Origin: Aptenodytes patagonicus
Taxonomy: Eukaryota; Chordata; Aves; Sphenisciformes; Spheniscidae
Direction: 5' to 3'
Length of the DNA stretch: 64,000 nt
NCBI RefSeq assembly: GCF_965638725.1
Contig: NC_134949.1
Coordinates: 188,359,706 to 188,423,705, forward strand
Part shown: positions 47,032 to 60,414 of the stretch, one piece after another
Layout of the letters: each line of letters begins with the position of its first letter
How positions within the stretch are numbered: the first letter of the stretch is position 1
Position numbers and translations under genes: made by a program
Notes under the pieces: model-generated
What the model was told of the DNA's origin: nothing
The model's database searches: none
What the model saw: the letters and a program-made list of their open reading frames with translations, nothing else

Positions 47032-49802
47032 AATGTTTAGAAACATCATATATAAGGCTATGTACCTAAATGGTAGATACGTGGATATCTGAAAAAGCAA
47101 TAAAGGAAGCAAGCATGCAGGAAAAATAAATGTTTTGGAGTATAATTCAGTCTTGAAAGTTCAACATAACGTAACTAATGTATTAAGGTCCTCAAGGATG
47201 TTTTTCACTATGCTCAGACACAATGAAAACAATTCAGTACCTTCAGCTGTATGTACTTAAGACACATCTTCAGAGTCTTTGCTGCACTCCTTTCAGGAGG
47301 TGAGTAGCCTCATCTCTCACTAATGTAAATACAGTTTAAAAGTGTTCAAGTGTTCATATTAAATGACAGTTTAATATGCAAAAATCAAACTAGCCAACAT
47401 TGCCCATGCCCATTACAGCTGCTGTGAAGACATCAGAAATGAAATGTTAAAGGGTCAGAATATTTTTATTGATTGTAAATAAAGTTTTCCATTACCTTTG
47501 ATATTGAAACTGAATCTTTCAACATCTATCCAACAGTAATTTTATTTGGCAGAATGCATTGGAGAAATAGCTTAATCAACAATATTTTGATCACTTATAA
47601 AATGCTGGAACAAAATCCCCAAGATTTTTTTTTTGCACAATTTTAGCTTTTGATATAAAAAAGTTACATTATTAAAAATCAATACTTCTTTTGCCTGCTA
47701 TTATCAGCTATGATACAGCCTCATAAGGCATTCAAAGATTTTTCTTTTAATATGTTTTTCATAGTCTCTGCTAGTATATAGTGTTTTTTCTAATACACTT
47801 TTAAATTTTTGCTTGAAATTTAATAAAATTAAAAACTACTGAAGGTAGAGTTTCAAGTTTTAGGAACATCCAGAAATACCGAGTCACGAGTGATTCCTAG
47901 CTCAGATTCATGCAACCTAAACTTCAGGCATGTATATAAACAAGTTAGGAGTACGCACACCTAAGATTGTTTCCCTAGTCAAGGCAACTCTAGAAGCTGT
48001 TTACTGAGAATGTATATGGTTTATGACTGTGCCTGCACTGCTCCCAATTCACTTTAGAAAGACAGCAGGGCCCTATTTCTCAAATTAAATAGAGCGAATC
48101 TAGACTATGTACTAGAACGAGAGACAGACAGGTACCATATTTCCCTTTCCCAGTTACAGTGGATGGGAAGCACTCCTAAAGTGTTGCGGAGTGCAAAACC
48201 TCTGTAGACATTGAGACAACTTCCGTTTCTCTCCCGAGTATGGAAGGGTTTGTGTGTGTTTGTTTTTCACCTTAATCTTTGTAAGTGCAGAAGCAAAGTT
48301 CTTTGAAGTGATGGGGACAGCTGCATTTGACAGAACTGACACATTTTTTGCCGTGTCACTTGCTGTTTGTAAAAATGAAAACCCACAAATCTTAAAAAGA
48401 ATGAAATATAGCAGACACAGAGGCAATGAAAGGAGTCTCCTTCCTGTTCTGTCTTCCCAAGTCTGCAGGTGATAGATTGCATTGTGCTGAGTATGCAGTT
48501 CTTCGATGGAAGTTGTACGTGTGATAAGACACTCTGTGGGAATGACGAAAACAGTATGTGAAAATATGCAGAAGGGGAGTAAAAAGAATTCCTTCTAGCC
48601 TAATAAAAATGCACAGATTCTTGGTAAGATTTTGAACTGTTGCACAGGTCAAATAGAGCACAACAGCTTACAGCATCATTACCTCTTCAGCAAATATCAG
48701 AAAGTCATAGGCAAAATTAGGTGAGTCCTTTTACTTCGAAGGTAAAGACTGTTTAGAAATAATTTACTTGAATTCAGGGTACTTTTGAATTGAGTGTTCT
48801 ACAAGATGACCTGGGTGAAAAAAACAATTTGATGTGTGAAATCTGTCTTCACAAGACATGCAATTTTTACAAACTGTTTTCAGATAATGGTTAACAATAA
48901 GCTACTGTAAAATTGAAAACTTTTACACAGTGTTATGGGGTTTTAGTCACTTTCCATCAACTTTAAGGAACTAAAAAATAAACAAGACTGGCATAGTAAA
49001 CAATTTGAACTATCTGAAATGTATTAAAGACAATAAAAGGAAGTGTAAGACCCTTTTGAGCACATCCTCTAAGGATCAAACTCAAAGCACCTATTAGAAA
49101 TATTAATATGCATTAGTCTATATTTCATTGAAATTTGGACACATGATTACTTCATAAGACGTTTTTAAGAAGCCATTAATAATTTTTATTGAACCAGATA
49201 CCCCCCCCCAAAAAAAAAAAGAAAGAAAAAAAGAAAGAAAATAAGTATGTGAAAGAATGCCAAGAAATTAGATGTAGCTAGGAGCAATGAAACAGGTTAC
49301 TGTACTACTAAAAATAAACAATGAAAAGAGTAAAGAGTATCAGCAGAAATTAAAATAGAGGAGGTACCAAAACCTATTAGGTGAACAAGTGTTGGTAAAA
49401 TGAGGCAGGAAAAGAAAAAACTTAAGTTTTTTAAGAATTCCTGTATAAGTAAAAAAAAAAAGTCCAAAAATGATGCACCCAAATGCATGTCGATTTTTTT
49501 TTTTTCCCCTCTAGCTTATAGGACTGCCATCTATGACTCCGAGTGAATGCAATCTTAATTCCAGGTGTTCTATATATCAATTCATTGATGTGTTCACCCT
49601 CATTTGAATTCTTCTCAGAAAGTCTTTTTTCTTTGATATATAGTGACGTGGTCTGTCATAATTTGTTAATCAGATGTTTGTGACCTCTTCCAGGTAACAA
49701 ATATAGCTGAAGATCAAAAGATAAATATGTGCTGTAGTGAAACATCTGACTTATGCTTAAGAACTGAAACTCCCAGGAGAAAATAGAGGAGAAAAAAAGG
49801 AA
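47032..49802. other. Intergenic AT-rich DNA
   Basis: No supported gene. The frames are short and have no recognisable domain. Low-complexity DNA occurs at 49201-49242. Confidence 0.5.
49201..49242. repeat. C9-A11 plus GAAA-rich low-complexity tract
   Basis: Nine C are followed by eleven A and then GAAA/GAAAAAA units. Confidence 0.9.
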
Positions 49803-50364
49803 GTGGAGGACGAAGTTGTTAAGCCATTATCCATCGTATTTGAGAAGTCGTGGCAGTCCGGTGAAGTTCCCACTGCCTGGAAAAGGGGAAACATAACCCC
49901 CATTTTCAAAAAGGGAAAAAAGGAAGACCCGGGGAACTACAGGCCAGTCAGTCTCGCCTCTGTGCCTGGGAAGATCATGGAACAGAACCTCCTGGAAGCT
50001 ATGCTAAGGCACAGGGAGGACAGGGAGGTGATTCGAGACAGCCAGCATGGCTTCACCAAGGGCAAGTCCTGCCTGACTAAACTAATGGCCTTCTAGGATG
50101 GAGTGACTTCATCAGTGGACACGGGAAGGGCTACAGATGTCGTCTATGTGGATCTCTGTAAGGCCTTTGACATGGTCCCCCACAACATCCTTCTCTCTCA
50201 ACTGGAGAGGTATGGATTTGATGGGTGGACTGTCCGGTAAAGGGTGAGGAATTGGTTAGATGGTCACATCCAGAGGGTAGTGGTCAACGGCTCAATGTCT
50301 GGATGGAGATTGGTGACGAGTGGCGTCCCACAGAGGTCCGTATTGGGACCGGTACTGTTGAATA

Positions 50365-51483
50365 TAGAATCATAGAATCATAGAATCATTGAGGTTGGAA
50401 AAGACCTCTAAGATCATCGAGTCCAACCGTCAACCCAACACCACCATGCCCACTAAAACATGTCCCTAAGTGCCTCATCTACTCGTCTTTTAAATACCTC
50501 CAGGGATGGGGACTCCACCACTTCCGCTGGGCAGCCTGTTCCAATGTTTCACCACTCTTTCAGTAAAGAAATTTTTCCTTACATCCAATCTAAACCTCCC
50601 CTGGCGCAACTTGAGGCCATTTCCTCTCGTCCTATCACTTGTTACTTGGGAGAAGAGACCGACCCCCACCTCGCTACAACCTCCTTTCAGGGAGTTGTAG
50701 AGACCAATAAGGACTCCTCTGAGTCTGCTTTTCTCCAGGCTAAACAACCCCAGTTCCCTCAGCCGCTCCTCATAAGACTTGTTCTCCAGACCCCTCACCA
50801 GCCTCGTTGCCCTTCTCTGGACACGCTCCAGCACCTCAACGTCCTTCTTGTAGTGAGGGGCCCAAAACTGAACACAGTAGTCGAGGTGCGGCCTCACCAG
50901 GGCCGAGTACAGGGGCACAATCACTTCCCTACTCCTGCTGGCCACACTATTTCTGATCCAGGCCAGGATGCCATTGGCCTTCTTGGCTGCCTGGGCACAC
51001 TGCCGGCTCATGTTCAGCCGGCTGTCAACCAGCACCCCCAGGTCCTTTTCCGCTGGGCAGCTTTCCAGCCACTCTTCCCCAAGCCTGTAGCGCTGCATGG
51101 GGTTGTTGTGGCCCAAGTGCAGGACCCGGCACTTGTCCTTGTTGAACCTCATACAGTTGGCCTTGGCCCATCGATCCAGCCTGTCCAGGTCCCTCTGCAG
51201 AGCCTTCCTACCCTCGAGCAGATCAACACTCCCGCCCAACTTGGTGTCGTCTGCAAACTTACTGAGGGTGCACTCAATCCCCTCATCCAGATCGTTGATA
51301 AAGATATTAAACAAGACCGGCCCCAGTACTGAGCCCTGGGGAACACCGCTCGTGACCGGCCGCCAACTGGATTTGACTCCATTCACCACAACTCTCTGGG
51401 CCCAGCCGTCCAGCCAGTTTTTGACCCAGCGCAGAGTCCACCTGTCTAAGCCGTGAGCCGCCAGCTTCTCGAGGAGAATGCTG
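50365..51483 (-). mobile_element. Nested younger CR1 (minus) inside the older CR1
   Basis: On the minus strand it starts ACAGCATTCTCCTCGAGAAG, which in the 18-kb copy is the codons just after RT motif A ([11 protein letters not shown]). It continues through motif B ([11 protein letters not shown]), FADDTK and the CR1 C-terminal region, and ends in three ATTCTATG units at 50365. The frame is open across almost the whole insert and into antisense of the host element. No clear target-site duplication is seen (at most one base), so the insertion was nearly blunt. Confidence 0.9.
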
Positions 51484-52334
51484 TCTTCATCAATGACATA
51501 GACAGTGGGATCGCGTGCACCCTCAGCAAGTTTGCAGATGACACCAAGCTGAGTGGTGCGGTTGACACGCCAGAGGGACGGGATGCCATGCAGAGGGACC
51601 TGGACAAGCTGGAGAAGTGGGCCCGTGTGAACCTCATGATGTTTAACAAGGCCAAGTGCAAGGTCCTGCACCTGCATCAGGGCAACCCCCGGTATCAATC
51701 CAGGCTGGGGCATGAAGGGATTGAGAGCAGCCCTGCCAAGAAGGACTTGGGGGTACTGGTGGATGAAAAGCTGGACATGAGCCAGCAATGTGCGCTCGCA
51801 GCCCAGAAGGCCAATCGTATCCTGGGCTGCATCCAAAGAAGCGTGGCCAGCAGGTGGAGGGAGGTGGTTCTGCCCCTCTCCTCTGCTCTAGTGAGACCCC
51901 ACCTGGAGTCCTGTGTCCAGCTCTGGAGCCCTCAGCATAAGAAAGACATGGACCTGTTGGAGTGTGTCCAGAAGAGGGCCATGAAAATGATCAGAGGGAT
52001 GGAACCCCTCTCCTCTGAAGAAAGGCTGAGAGAGTTGGGGTTGTTCAGCCTAGAGAAGAGAAGGCTTTGGGGAGACCTTTTTGCAGCCTATCAGTACTTA
52101 AAGGGGGCTTACAAAACAGATGGCAGCAAACTTTTTAGCAGGGCCTGTTGCGATAGGACAAGGGCTAATGGTTTTAAACTGAAAGAGGGTAGATTTAGAT
52201 TAGATATAAGGAAGAAATTTTTTATGCTGAGGGTGGTGAAACACTGGCACAGGTTTCCCAGAGAGGTGGTGGCTGCCCCATCCCTGGAAACATTCAGGGT
52301 CAGGTTGGATGGGGCTCTGAGCAACCTGATCTAG
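51484..52334 (+). pseudogene. CR1 ORF2 C-terminal relic (older subfamily)
   Basis: This is the tail of the LINE polyprotein from FINDIDSG through RT motif C (FADDTK) to the natural stop at 52332-52334, with no stop or frameshift over about 280 codons. The upstream catalytic blocks are separated by the nested insertion and broken by stops. The open frame appears to extend upstream to an ATG at 51453, but those first codons are antisense of the nested CR1 and mean nothing. Confidence 0.85.
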
Positions 52335-54545
52335 TTGAAGATGTCCTTGTCCATGGCAGGGGAGTTGGAGTAGATGACCTTTAAAGGTCCCTTCCAACCC
52401 CAACTATTCTATGATTCTATGATTCTATGATTCTAAAAGAAATTAACAGATGGGAGAATTAACACAGGCAGAAGTGAGACATGTAACTAGAATAGAATAT
52501 TGATGCTGCTGTAAGAATTAAATCCATTATTATTAATGTTGGTCAATTAATAAAACTGCAGTAGGCCGTGAAATAAAAACAAACCAACAAAATTATTGGA
52601 GATATTTCCTGGGTTCAGTGAGATGCATTTTCCTTTGAGAATCTAGCTGGTAAAAAAGTGAGTTTGGACACCCAAGTATTAGCTCAAACTTGGTAACTTG
52701 AACTTAGCTTAAATTTGTTAAACACTTAAGTCTGAAAAATGCTTTTTAAGGCACAGATACATAAAACTTCTAGAGGAAAAGGTGGTTCTTCTTTCCACCT
52801 AAGAGAACAGAGATACTCCAGGGTACTCCTGTAGCTTTTTAATAATGTGTATCCACTTCATATGGATCCTTTCAAATAGTCTCTATACCTGGGGGTTTGA
52901 ACTACTGCTGCTCCCTAAAAGAATGTTGCATCTACTGAACTGCAGTAGAGAGAGGAATTCTCATTCATCTGGTAATGAGTGAGTGGGAAAGAAAAAATAT
53001 TATTTATTTCATGGGGATTAAAATGTATTTCCTATACCAAACAGAATACTGAACAACAGATACCAGAGATGAAGATTTTTTCTAGGTTTGCTGGTGGTTA
53101 ATTTGTTTAAATCTCAGAGTAACTAGAAGAGTACAGACGTTATACCAATATTTAGTAAGGCTAGATGGGATGACCCAAACATTTACAAGTCCAATAATCC
53201 ATAAAACCTAGGTAAAATAAAGAAAAAGCTGATTTGAACTAAGATGGTAGTGAATTAAAGGATAAGAATACATAGCAATTAATGAAAGTAGAAATGATCC
53301 TGTGCAAAACTCACCTTGTACAGCAAACCTGAATTTACTCCTTGATTAAATTACAAATTTTGTGAAGTCAGGATGTAACAGTCAAACTTATGTAAGACAT
53401 TTGACTTTGAACCAGATTATGTACTTTAAAAGTTAGCATTATGTGATTTCAATAAAGCAATTTTAGTAAATTCTTAACTTAATGGAGTTAGTACCCCTTA
53501 ATGACAGATGTCAGACAAAAAGTCTTCAGTGGGAAAACATCATTTAATTAATGTTTTTACGGAGAGGTTCTGCGGACATAAGTTTTAATTTTATTGTTCT
53601 TTAAGAAAACCCAGTTGAATAAGCAATTCCACTTGAACTCCAATGTAATGCCAAAAAGAAACAAAAAAAAGAAAAAAAAAAACAAGAAAAAAGGCCTAGG
53701 TTTTGTTGTTGTTGTTCTATAAAGAGAAAAGTAAAAACAGAAATAGAGAAGTAATATTATTCTGTACAAGGCATTACTCAGAACAGTGCGGGAACATTGT
53801 GTCAAATTTTGGTGTCATATTTTAAAAGGTCATTGAAAAATGAGAGATACTGCAGAAAAGAGTCACAAATTTATTTGTAAAATCAGAGAAAATTAATTTG
53901 AAAAACTGGAGAGTTAGTCTTTTTAATTTTTCTTAAAGAAGGGAATGAACTGATTACATAGCAAATAAGTGCTAAACACAACAGTTTTACTGTAGCAAAA
54001 ATAAAGGAGTAAAAGATCCACTGCAATAGACTTTTGGTGTCTCCAGATGAAACCTGAATGATATTCTGAAAGGTAGTCTGAAACAATTGAGATCAACAAA
54101 AGACCTACTGGATTAAATACAGTGGATTTGTAATATATGATGAACAAAAGGCAGACTAGATGTAAGGATCTGGTACTAAACTTTTTGAACTATGACATAG
54201 TTTCATTTTATATTACCTTGTATTTACCTCTTTTCCTCTCTTCCCCTCCCCATGTTATTGGAGTGTTTAGATGAACAAATTAAAAGTATCTGGTAATGTA
54301 TCACAAATCAAATACAAGTGATATTTATAAAGAATTACAAAGCAAGGCCACTTTCAATAAAGCGTCTGGTATGAACTTTGAACTATAGCAATCACAATAA
54401 AACCTATGGTTGTCTCAGCTACAGGGCCAGATTTTTAAAAAATAATTCCTTTTTTCCATATATTCACTCACTGATATGTTTACTAGCTAAACATTCCTCC
54501 ATCACTGTAATCGTTGAATACTTAGATTAAAATACTAGATAGTGA

Positions 54546-54598
54546 GGTGGGTTGACCCTTGGTGGGCACCTGGCGGCCAACCAAGGTCAACTCACCAC
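54546..54598 (+). repeat. Imperfect 51-bp hairpin with LTR-end-like sequence
   Basis: GGTGGGTTGACCCTTGG on the left pairs with CCAACCAAGGTCAACTCACC on the right with only a few mismatches, leaving a short central loop. The right end (GGTCAACTCACCACA) closely matches the terminus of the solo LTR at 13697-14820 read on its own strand. It is either a terminal fragment of that LTR family or a small fold-back made from it. Confidence 0.55.
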
Positions 54599-56238
54599 AG
54601 AGAGGTTCTCAAACAATTGAAAATAAACTGTTCTCCATCAGCATATTTGTACACTTATTGTTGAGAAACAGATTAATATAACCAGATTCCATCAGGCCAA
54701 AAAAATAAATCAATATTAAAGCAGAGGCATCTTCACTGAGAGTACTCCTTGGGATCAGATAGAAAAAGAATGAAGGACATGGTTTGTTCTAAAAATGTGA
54801 AATAACCTTTGCCAATAATCAGTCTCCATATGTAGAACTACTTCTAGAGAAGTACATTGAATACAAATGCAACAATATAATTTTGTGCATTATTGAAGTT
54901 CTCAATTTATTCATTTTTTTAAGCAAAGTAATCTCTTTCTGTCTCTTCTCACCCTGCAGCAATTAGCCAATGGAAAGTACAAGCATAGGGGTGTAGTGAG
55001 CATTAATGTTTATGCATGTTTAGGTGTGCATGCATATGTATATGTGTGACGCATGTGAAAACTATACGGCATGAATCCTAAATTGGAGACATGCATTTCA
55101 ACTCTGCATTTAAGTATTAGGTTGTACAACCTTACTCCGGTCTTTGTGAAAGCCTTGTCTCCTGCACCACTGAGCCTCCTACTATTGACCAGTAGTTTCA
55201 TTACTTTTCCTGAACAGCCTGGCCACGTAGTTTCCTCTATAAAGTTGGTTAAACTGAGGGAAACCGTTCTTTGAAATTCAAAACAGGCCATCGAGGACCC
55301 CATACAGAGAAGGGAGGATCAGAGCAAGGATTCTTGCCCATCATTCAGGTGGAAGCACACCATACAGGGTTCACCGTTCTCAGCTCTGTAGGTGAGGTAA
55401 ACTGGTGTATTACATGGACAACCGAGGCAGGATGGGTTGGAAATAAGCTTCTACTCAGCTGCATCTAATTGGACATTTGATAGCACTGAAAAGTCCAGTG
55501 GGATCTTAATACTTACTAATTAGTGGGCAGATGACTGCAATAAATGGGGACATTAAACAGAGGAACTTAAGCAATACTGTATAACTGTGACCTGTCTTGG
55601 ATTGAACTAACTCAGAAGTGATAGGTCCAATATCCAGGTATTGCTCTTGTGAGGCTTTCATTCCTCCCAAAAATAGTACTGTCAGCAGTTTTATACTGGC
55701 CTTATTGTCCCTTTAGCTGCTCTGAAATATTTTTATAATCCCCAAGAGTTTCAAATTAATTAAATGACTGCAGTTACACAATAAAATCCTGTTCCTACTC
55801 ACCTCATGTGATCCATCACAGATAAATCATTGTTCTAAATTGACATCAAACATAACCGAGTCTGTTTTTTATTGAGCTATTATAACAATGACTTTTAAAA
55901 TATAATAAGCTCATTGTAGAAGTCCAGCTTTTAATTATTTTCATTTCAGTCAGTACCACCCTCTCGGCTGATCTCTATAACAGACAATTTACTTCACTTT
56001 GTGTTGTAGATCATCAGTGGGACTTTAATTTTCCTAGGAGACGTGGTGAGAACCCATGGAAGTAAGGAGTTAAGCACTTTCAAATGTAAGTGCGGATCTT
56101 GGTTTATCTTGGGTCTGTGAAGGACATCAGGCTGCTCTGTGATATACAAGAAGTGCTATGCATTCTAGAAATTGGCGTGATTATGGCAGGGTTTGCTCAC
56201 TGTATTATTACTTTAGCTTAACTAGAAATGGGCTGTTG

Positions 56239-56298
56239 CAAAAAAAAACCAAACCAAAGCAAAGCAAACCAAATCAAACCAAAGCAAACCAAACCTAA
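56239..56298. repeat. (CAAAC/CAAAG)n low-complexity repeat
   Basis: A short run of A is followed by about ten AAACC, AAAGC and AAATC pentamers, a degenerate pentanucleotide array. Confidence 0.9.
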
Positions 56299-58383
56299 AT
56301 TGAATCAACCAACCAGCCAGTGCCCCCTGCCCCCAAACTAATAATGTATATCCATTAAGTATGCTTCAATTTTAATAGGTACTTTCTTATTCTGAAAGAA
56401 AGCAGTTGTCAGAAACATTGGAGGGAGGGATGAGACTGGATGGGTAGGGTACATCCCAATGTAAAAACCAAGAATTTCCCAGGTCCTGTTACAATAAGAA
56501 AACTTTTAAATATAGAGTTTTAACAGTTTTTAATGACATTTTTCTATTAATTTAAGCTTTGTTCTCTCTGAAAATTAAACAGTAATTTGGTTTGAGAATG
56601 TCTCATCACTCTGCTTATCAGTAGTCATATGCTCACTAAGACAAGACTTAAAAGTTGCTAAAATCAGTCATACTGTTAACGTAAATGCACATAATCCCAA
56701 TATCTTGTAGACAGAGACCTGGTCTTCCAGAGGAAAAAATTGTGTGCTCAAAGACTATTAGCTGGGGACAAAATGCTAGAAAGCAGAAACTATACATTTA
56801 GAGAAAGGAGCTGAAGGACAGTCAGTCCTATGTCTGTGGTGATAACAGCTGTGTATCTGCCTGATTTGAAGTCTTGAAAGACAAGCTAAGAAAAATATTA
56901 AAAAAAAAAAAAGGTTTGAATTGACCTACAATTAAAAGCCAACTTTCCACACATACATATCCCAACACAATAAGAATAATTTCAGAGCACATGAAAGATT
57001 TAAGTTTTGGTTTCTTTTGAAAAAAGTGAGGCAATAAGGGAGTACTGACAGAAGTGAAGGTGTTACAACTTCCTTCTATAGTATTTATCCTATTTACTTA
57101 TGTTTTTTCTCTCTTTCTGTGGGAGACCTGTATTCACATTCCTTCTTTACACAAAGCTATTTAAACCCCTATCTAAGGAAAATACCCTACTGTTACTTTA
57201 TTTAGTGTAGCTGGATGTTCTTAATCTCTTTTACTGCTGTTGTACTTCAAATAAACTATTAAATATTAAAGAGAGTTCAGATGTCTTATCTGCCAGGAAA
57301 GAATAGTAACCATGAGGCTTTTTCTGTGCTTGTCTGTCGCCGTTCCTTTGTTTGATGACAGTGAAAGTTCCTAATTTGCTGCTGATTTTTGTGTCAAATT
57401 AGGTTCTTCCTTTGTGGATGGATAAATAAAGGAACACATTTATAGTTGCTATATTACAGACTGGAATACTAAGTGATTTTTCTAAAGGAAGAAATAATGA
57501 AAGCATTAGTGAAAAGGATAAGATTAAGAGAGAGGAATAAAAGGAAATGAGTAATTAAAGCCTAAATAACCTCCACAGTAATAACCAGCCTTTACATCAA
57601 GTAAAAATATCTTGTGCAATCAGTAAATCCCACACACAGTGAAGAGGCAGGAGGAAGCAATCCCACAAGTCTGTCTGCAGATACTGTGAAGCACTTCATC
57701 TATTGTTCTGTATGTAAGAGCTCTTCGTAAAAGACTGTATAATCATATGTGTGCAGAGAAAAATAAGTAGAGAAGCACTGAGGGTCTGACCATAGTTTCT
57801 GTTGGGTGGCCTGTAGCTTGGTTCTGCACTTATTTGCCTTTGAAGTGGTTAATCAGATGAAGTGTACTCGGTACTTATTCTTCAGCTGATAGATAGACCT
57901 ATTAAAAGCTTTCACTCCCTTAGTCTCTGTTCAGCTACCGAACTCCAAAATGTATGCCCCAAATGCTCATAAACTCTTTCACTGCCCCAAATTTTTTGAT
58001 ACCTTGGATCCTTCCATTAGATTTGAAAAACATAGATTTAGAAAGTAGATCTTCAACGATCTCAAAGCGAGTGATCTGACCAATGGACTCTAACAAGCTT
58101 CTCTCACATTTGCTTTCTTTGACTCAGTGGTATTGCATATGAAGTTAACAGATTCATGGGAGTTTTCTAGAGAGTTCTATCCCAAAATGCCTTGTAGAAT
58201 GCTATCTAGACAATTTTGACATCAATAGGTTGTGTCAGGAACAGATCTCTCACATGTCAGGTAATTTACAGAACCACTGAGTAAGAGAATAAAAGCGAGT
58301 AGTCACAATCTGTCTGCTTTAGGAAGAAAAAAGAATTGACAAGTGTGGTATGCATGACTGAGGATTCAAATCTGAGTGAGAAG

Positions 58384-59472
58384 CACAGAATCACTGAAGT
58401 TGGAAGGGACCTCTAGAGGTCATCTGTCCCAACACCCCTGCTCAAGCAAGGCCACATTGAGCTGGTTGCCCAGGACCATGTCCAGTGGCTTTTGAATATC
58501 TCCAACGATGGAGACTCCACAACCTCTCCAGGCAACCTGTGCCAGTGCTCAGTCACCCTCACAGCAAAAAAAGTGTTTCCTGTTGTTCAGAGGGAACGTC
58601 CTGTGTTTCAGTTTGTGCCCATTGCCTCTGGTCCTGTCACTGGGCACCACTGAAAAGAGCCTGGCTCCGTCCTTTTTGCACCTTTCCTTCAAGTATTTAT
58701 ATACATTGAGAAAATCCCCCCTGAGCTTTCTCTTCTCCAGGGTGAACAGTCCCAATTCTCTCAGCCTTTCCTCAAAGGACACATTCTTCAGCCCCTTAGT
58801 CATCTTCATGGCCCTTTGCTGAACTCTTTGTAGTTGTTCCATGTCTCTTTTCTACTGAGGAGCCCAGAACTGGACACAGTACTTCAGGTGTGGCCTCACC
58901 AGTGCCAAACAGAGAGGAAGGATCACCTCCCTCGACCTGCTGGCAATACTTTGTCTAATGCAGCCCAGGATACCATTAGCCTTCTTTGCCACAAGGACAC
59001 GCTGCTGGCTCACATTCATCTTGTTGTCCACAAGGACACCCAGGTCCTTTTCTGCTAAGCTGTTTTCCAGCTGCATGGTCCCTGGCATGTACAGGTGCAT
59101 GGGGTTGTTCCTCCCCAGGTGCAGGACTTTGCACTTCCCCTTGTTGAACTTCATGAGGTTCCTGTCAGCCCATTTCTCCAGCCTGTCAGGGTGCCTCTGG
59201 ATGGCAGCATGACCCTCTGGCATATCAGCCACTCCTCCCAGTTTTGTGTCATCAGCAAACTTGCTGAGGATGCACTCTGCCCCATCATCCAGGTCATTAA
59301 AGATGTTAAACAGGACTGGACCCAGTATTGACCCCTGAGGTACACACTAGTTACTGGCCTCCAGCTAGACTCTGTGCCAGTGATCACAACTCCCTAGGCC
59401 CAGCTGTTCTTCCAGTTTTCAGTCCACATCACTGACTGCTTATCCAGCCCATACTTCAACAGAAACTCCTTC
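58384..59472 (-). mobile_element. Older CR1 (minus), 5'-truncated
   Basis: Read on the minus strand, the element runs from about the codons after RT motif A (GLDKQ-like) through [21 protein letters not shown] and [18 protein letters not shown] to the CR1 C-terminal region, and ends GTGATTCTGTG at 58384. One in-frame TAG interrupts the remnant at 58852-58854, and the 5' part is shifted near 59350. The 3' end has few octamer repeats and the sequence is diverged from the 18-kb and 46-kb copies, so this is an older subfamily. Confidence 0.88.
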
Positions 59473-60414
59473 TTGTAGACCAGGGATAAACAAAGACAAG
59501 AAGGGTTTTTTTTTAAAAGCCACAATTCTGATCAGATGGTGCAAACAATTATTTGAACTGTATGTTTTCTTTAGATTTTGGTGGATTCTGCTCATGAGAT
59601 CCTGGTTTTCCAGTACATTGTAGAAACCTAGATCAATGCTCTAGTTCCTAGGTATTAAGCAGAGGGGCTAGGGAATGAGTTGTTCCACATGAAAACTATG
59701 GATTTATGTGTCCTTCTGTGGATTTAATCTATATTTCCTCCCAGGTAGCTCAGTGGACTAGAGGACAGGTGAAGCATATAAGAAAAATAGATGTTTTCCT
59801 GATCTTCTATAATAATCTAGTCTTAAAATCAGAGGTAATCTCTTTTTATGAGTTCATCCTTCCTTTCCTGCAGTGAACTTGAATCAAAAGCAGTATGGCA
59901 TGCTGGTTTATCAAAGTCAGAGGTTACAGTTTTCAGTTATTCATATGAGAAAGAAAAGAACAGTGAAGTATCTTCTTTAAAGCATCTTTTTTTTTCTTTC
60001 TTGTATTTATAGCTCATAAACCTGATCTTACTTAATCTCTGTCCTGTGACATTAGTGTCCTCTTCATCCAGAAGCTGTGTACATCATCCGAGTTATACCA
60101 CAGTTTTCATACATCCTTTCAGTGGATTAAAAATAGACCATTTTACTTAATGAACCACAACATTTCACCTAATCATAATTCAAGTCAATATTTGCAGCAT
60201 AACTCTTAGTCGCTAAAGTATTGGATAGTTCTGTACTTACCATTTTATATCTGTTAAAGGTCATTATCTATTAATGATTTAAAAGTGCACCAGAGGACCA
60301 CACAATTTTTTAGGAAAGGAACAGATGTAAATTCTGAGGCAGTTTGGATAGGCAAAATCTCTAGACCTGTTAGTCTTAAGATTTTTCATGAGTATTATTT
60401 CATGAGTATTATAC
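59473..60414. other. Intergenic DNA; possible tRNA-derived SINE head
   Basis: No gene. At 59743-59766 the sequence GGTAGCTCAGTGGACTAGAG matches the A-box part of a tRNA, with TAGCTCAGTGG at 59746-59756. No B box follows at tRNA spacing, so it is not a functional tRNA gene; it could be the head of an ancient tRNA-derived SINE. A perfect 14-bp tandem duplication lies at 60384-60411. Confidence 0.35.
60384..60411. repeat. Perfect 14-bp tandem duplication at a CR1 5' junction
   Basis: TTTCATGAGTATTA occurs twice in direct succession and ends three bases before the 5' junction of the next CR1. Confidence 0.9.

Larger units (their letters stand above)
49803..52434 (+). mobile_element. Older-subfamily CR1 (+), split by a younger CR1
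   Basis: The left part (49803-50364) encodes RT sequence with NYRPVSLAS and [10 protein letters not shown]. It is broken by an in-frame TAG at 50094-50096 and by further stops downstream. The right part (51484-52434) resumes with the codons for FINDIDSG and runs through FADDTKLSG to the natural CR1 C-terminus and the ATTCTATG tail. The two parts join within the codons after GPVLLN/IFIND, so they are one element. Its protein ([29 protein letters not shown]) differs clearly from the CR1s at 18 kb and 46 kb, indicating another and older subfamily. Confidence 0.9.
52435..58383. other. Intergenic AT-rich DNA with simple repeats
   Basis: No supported gene. Frames of up to about 100 codons show no domain. 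The stretch includes a hairpin with LTR-like sequence at 54546-54598 and a pentanucleotide-like A/C repeat at 56239-56298. Confidence 0.5.

Noticed and set aside
59743..59820. Possible tRNA gene
   Set aside because: Only an A-box match; no B box, anticodon stem or acceptor pairing at the right spacing.
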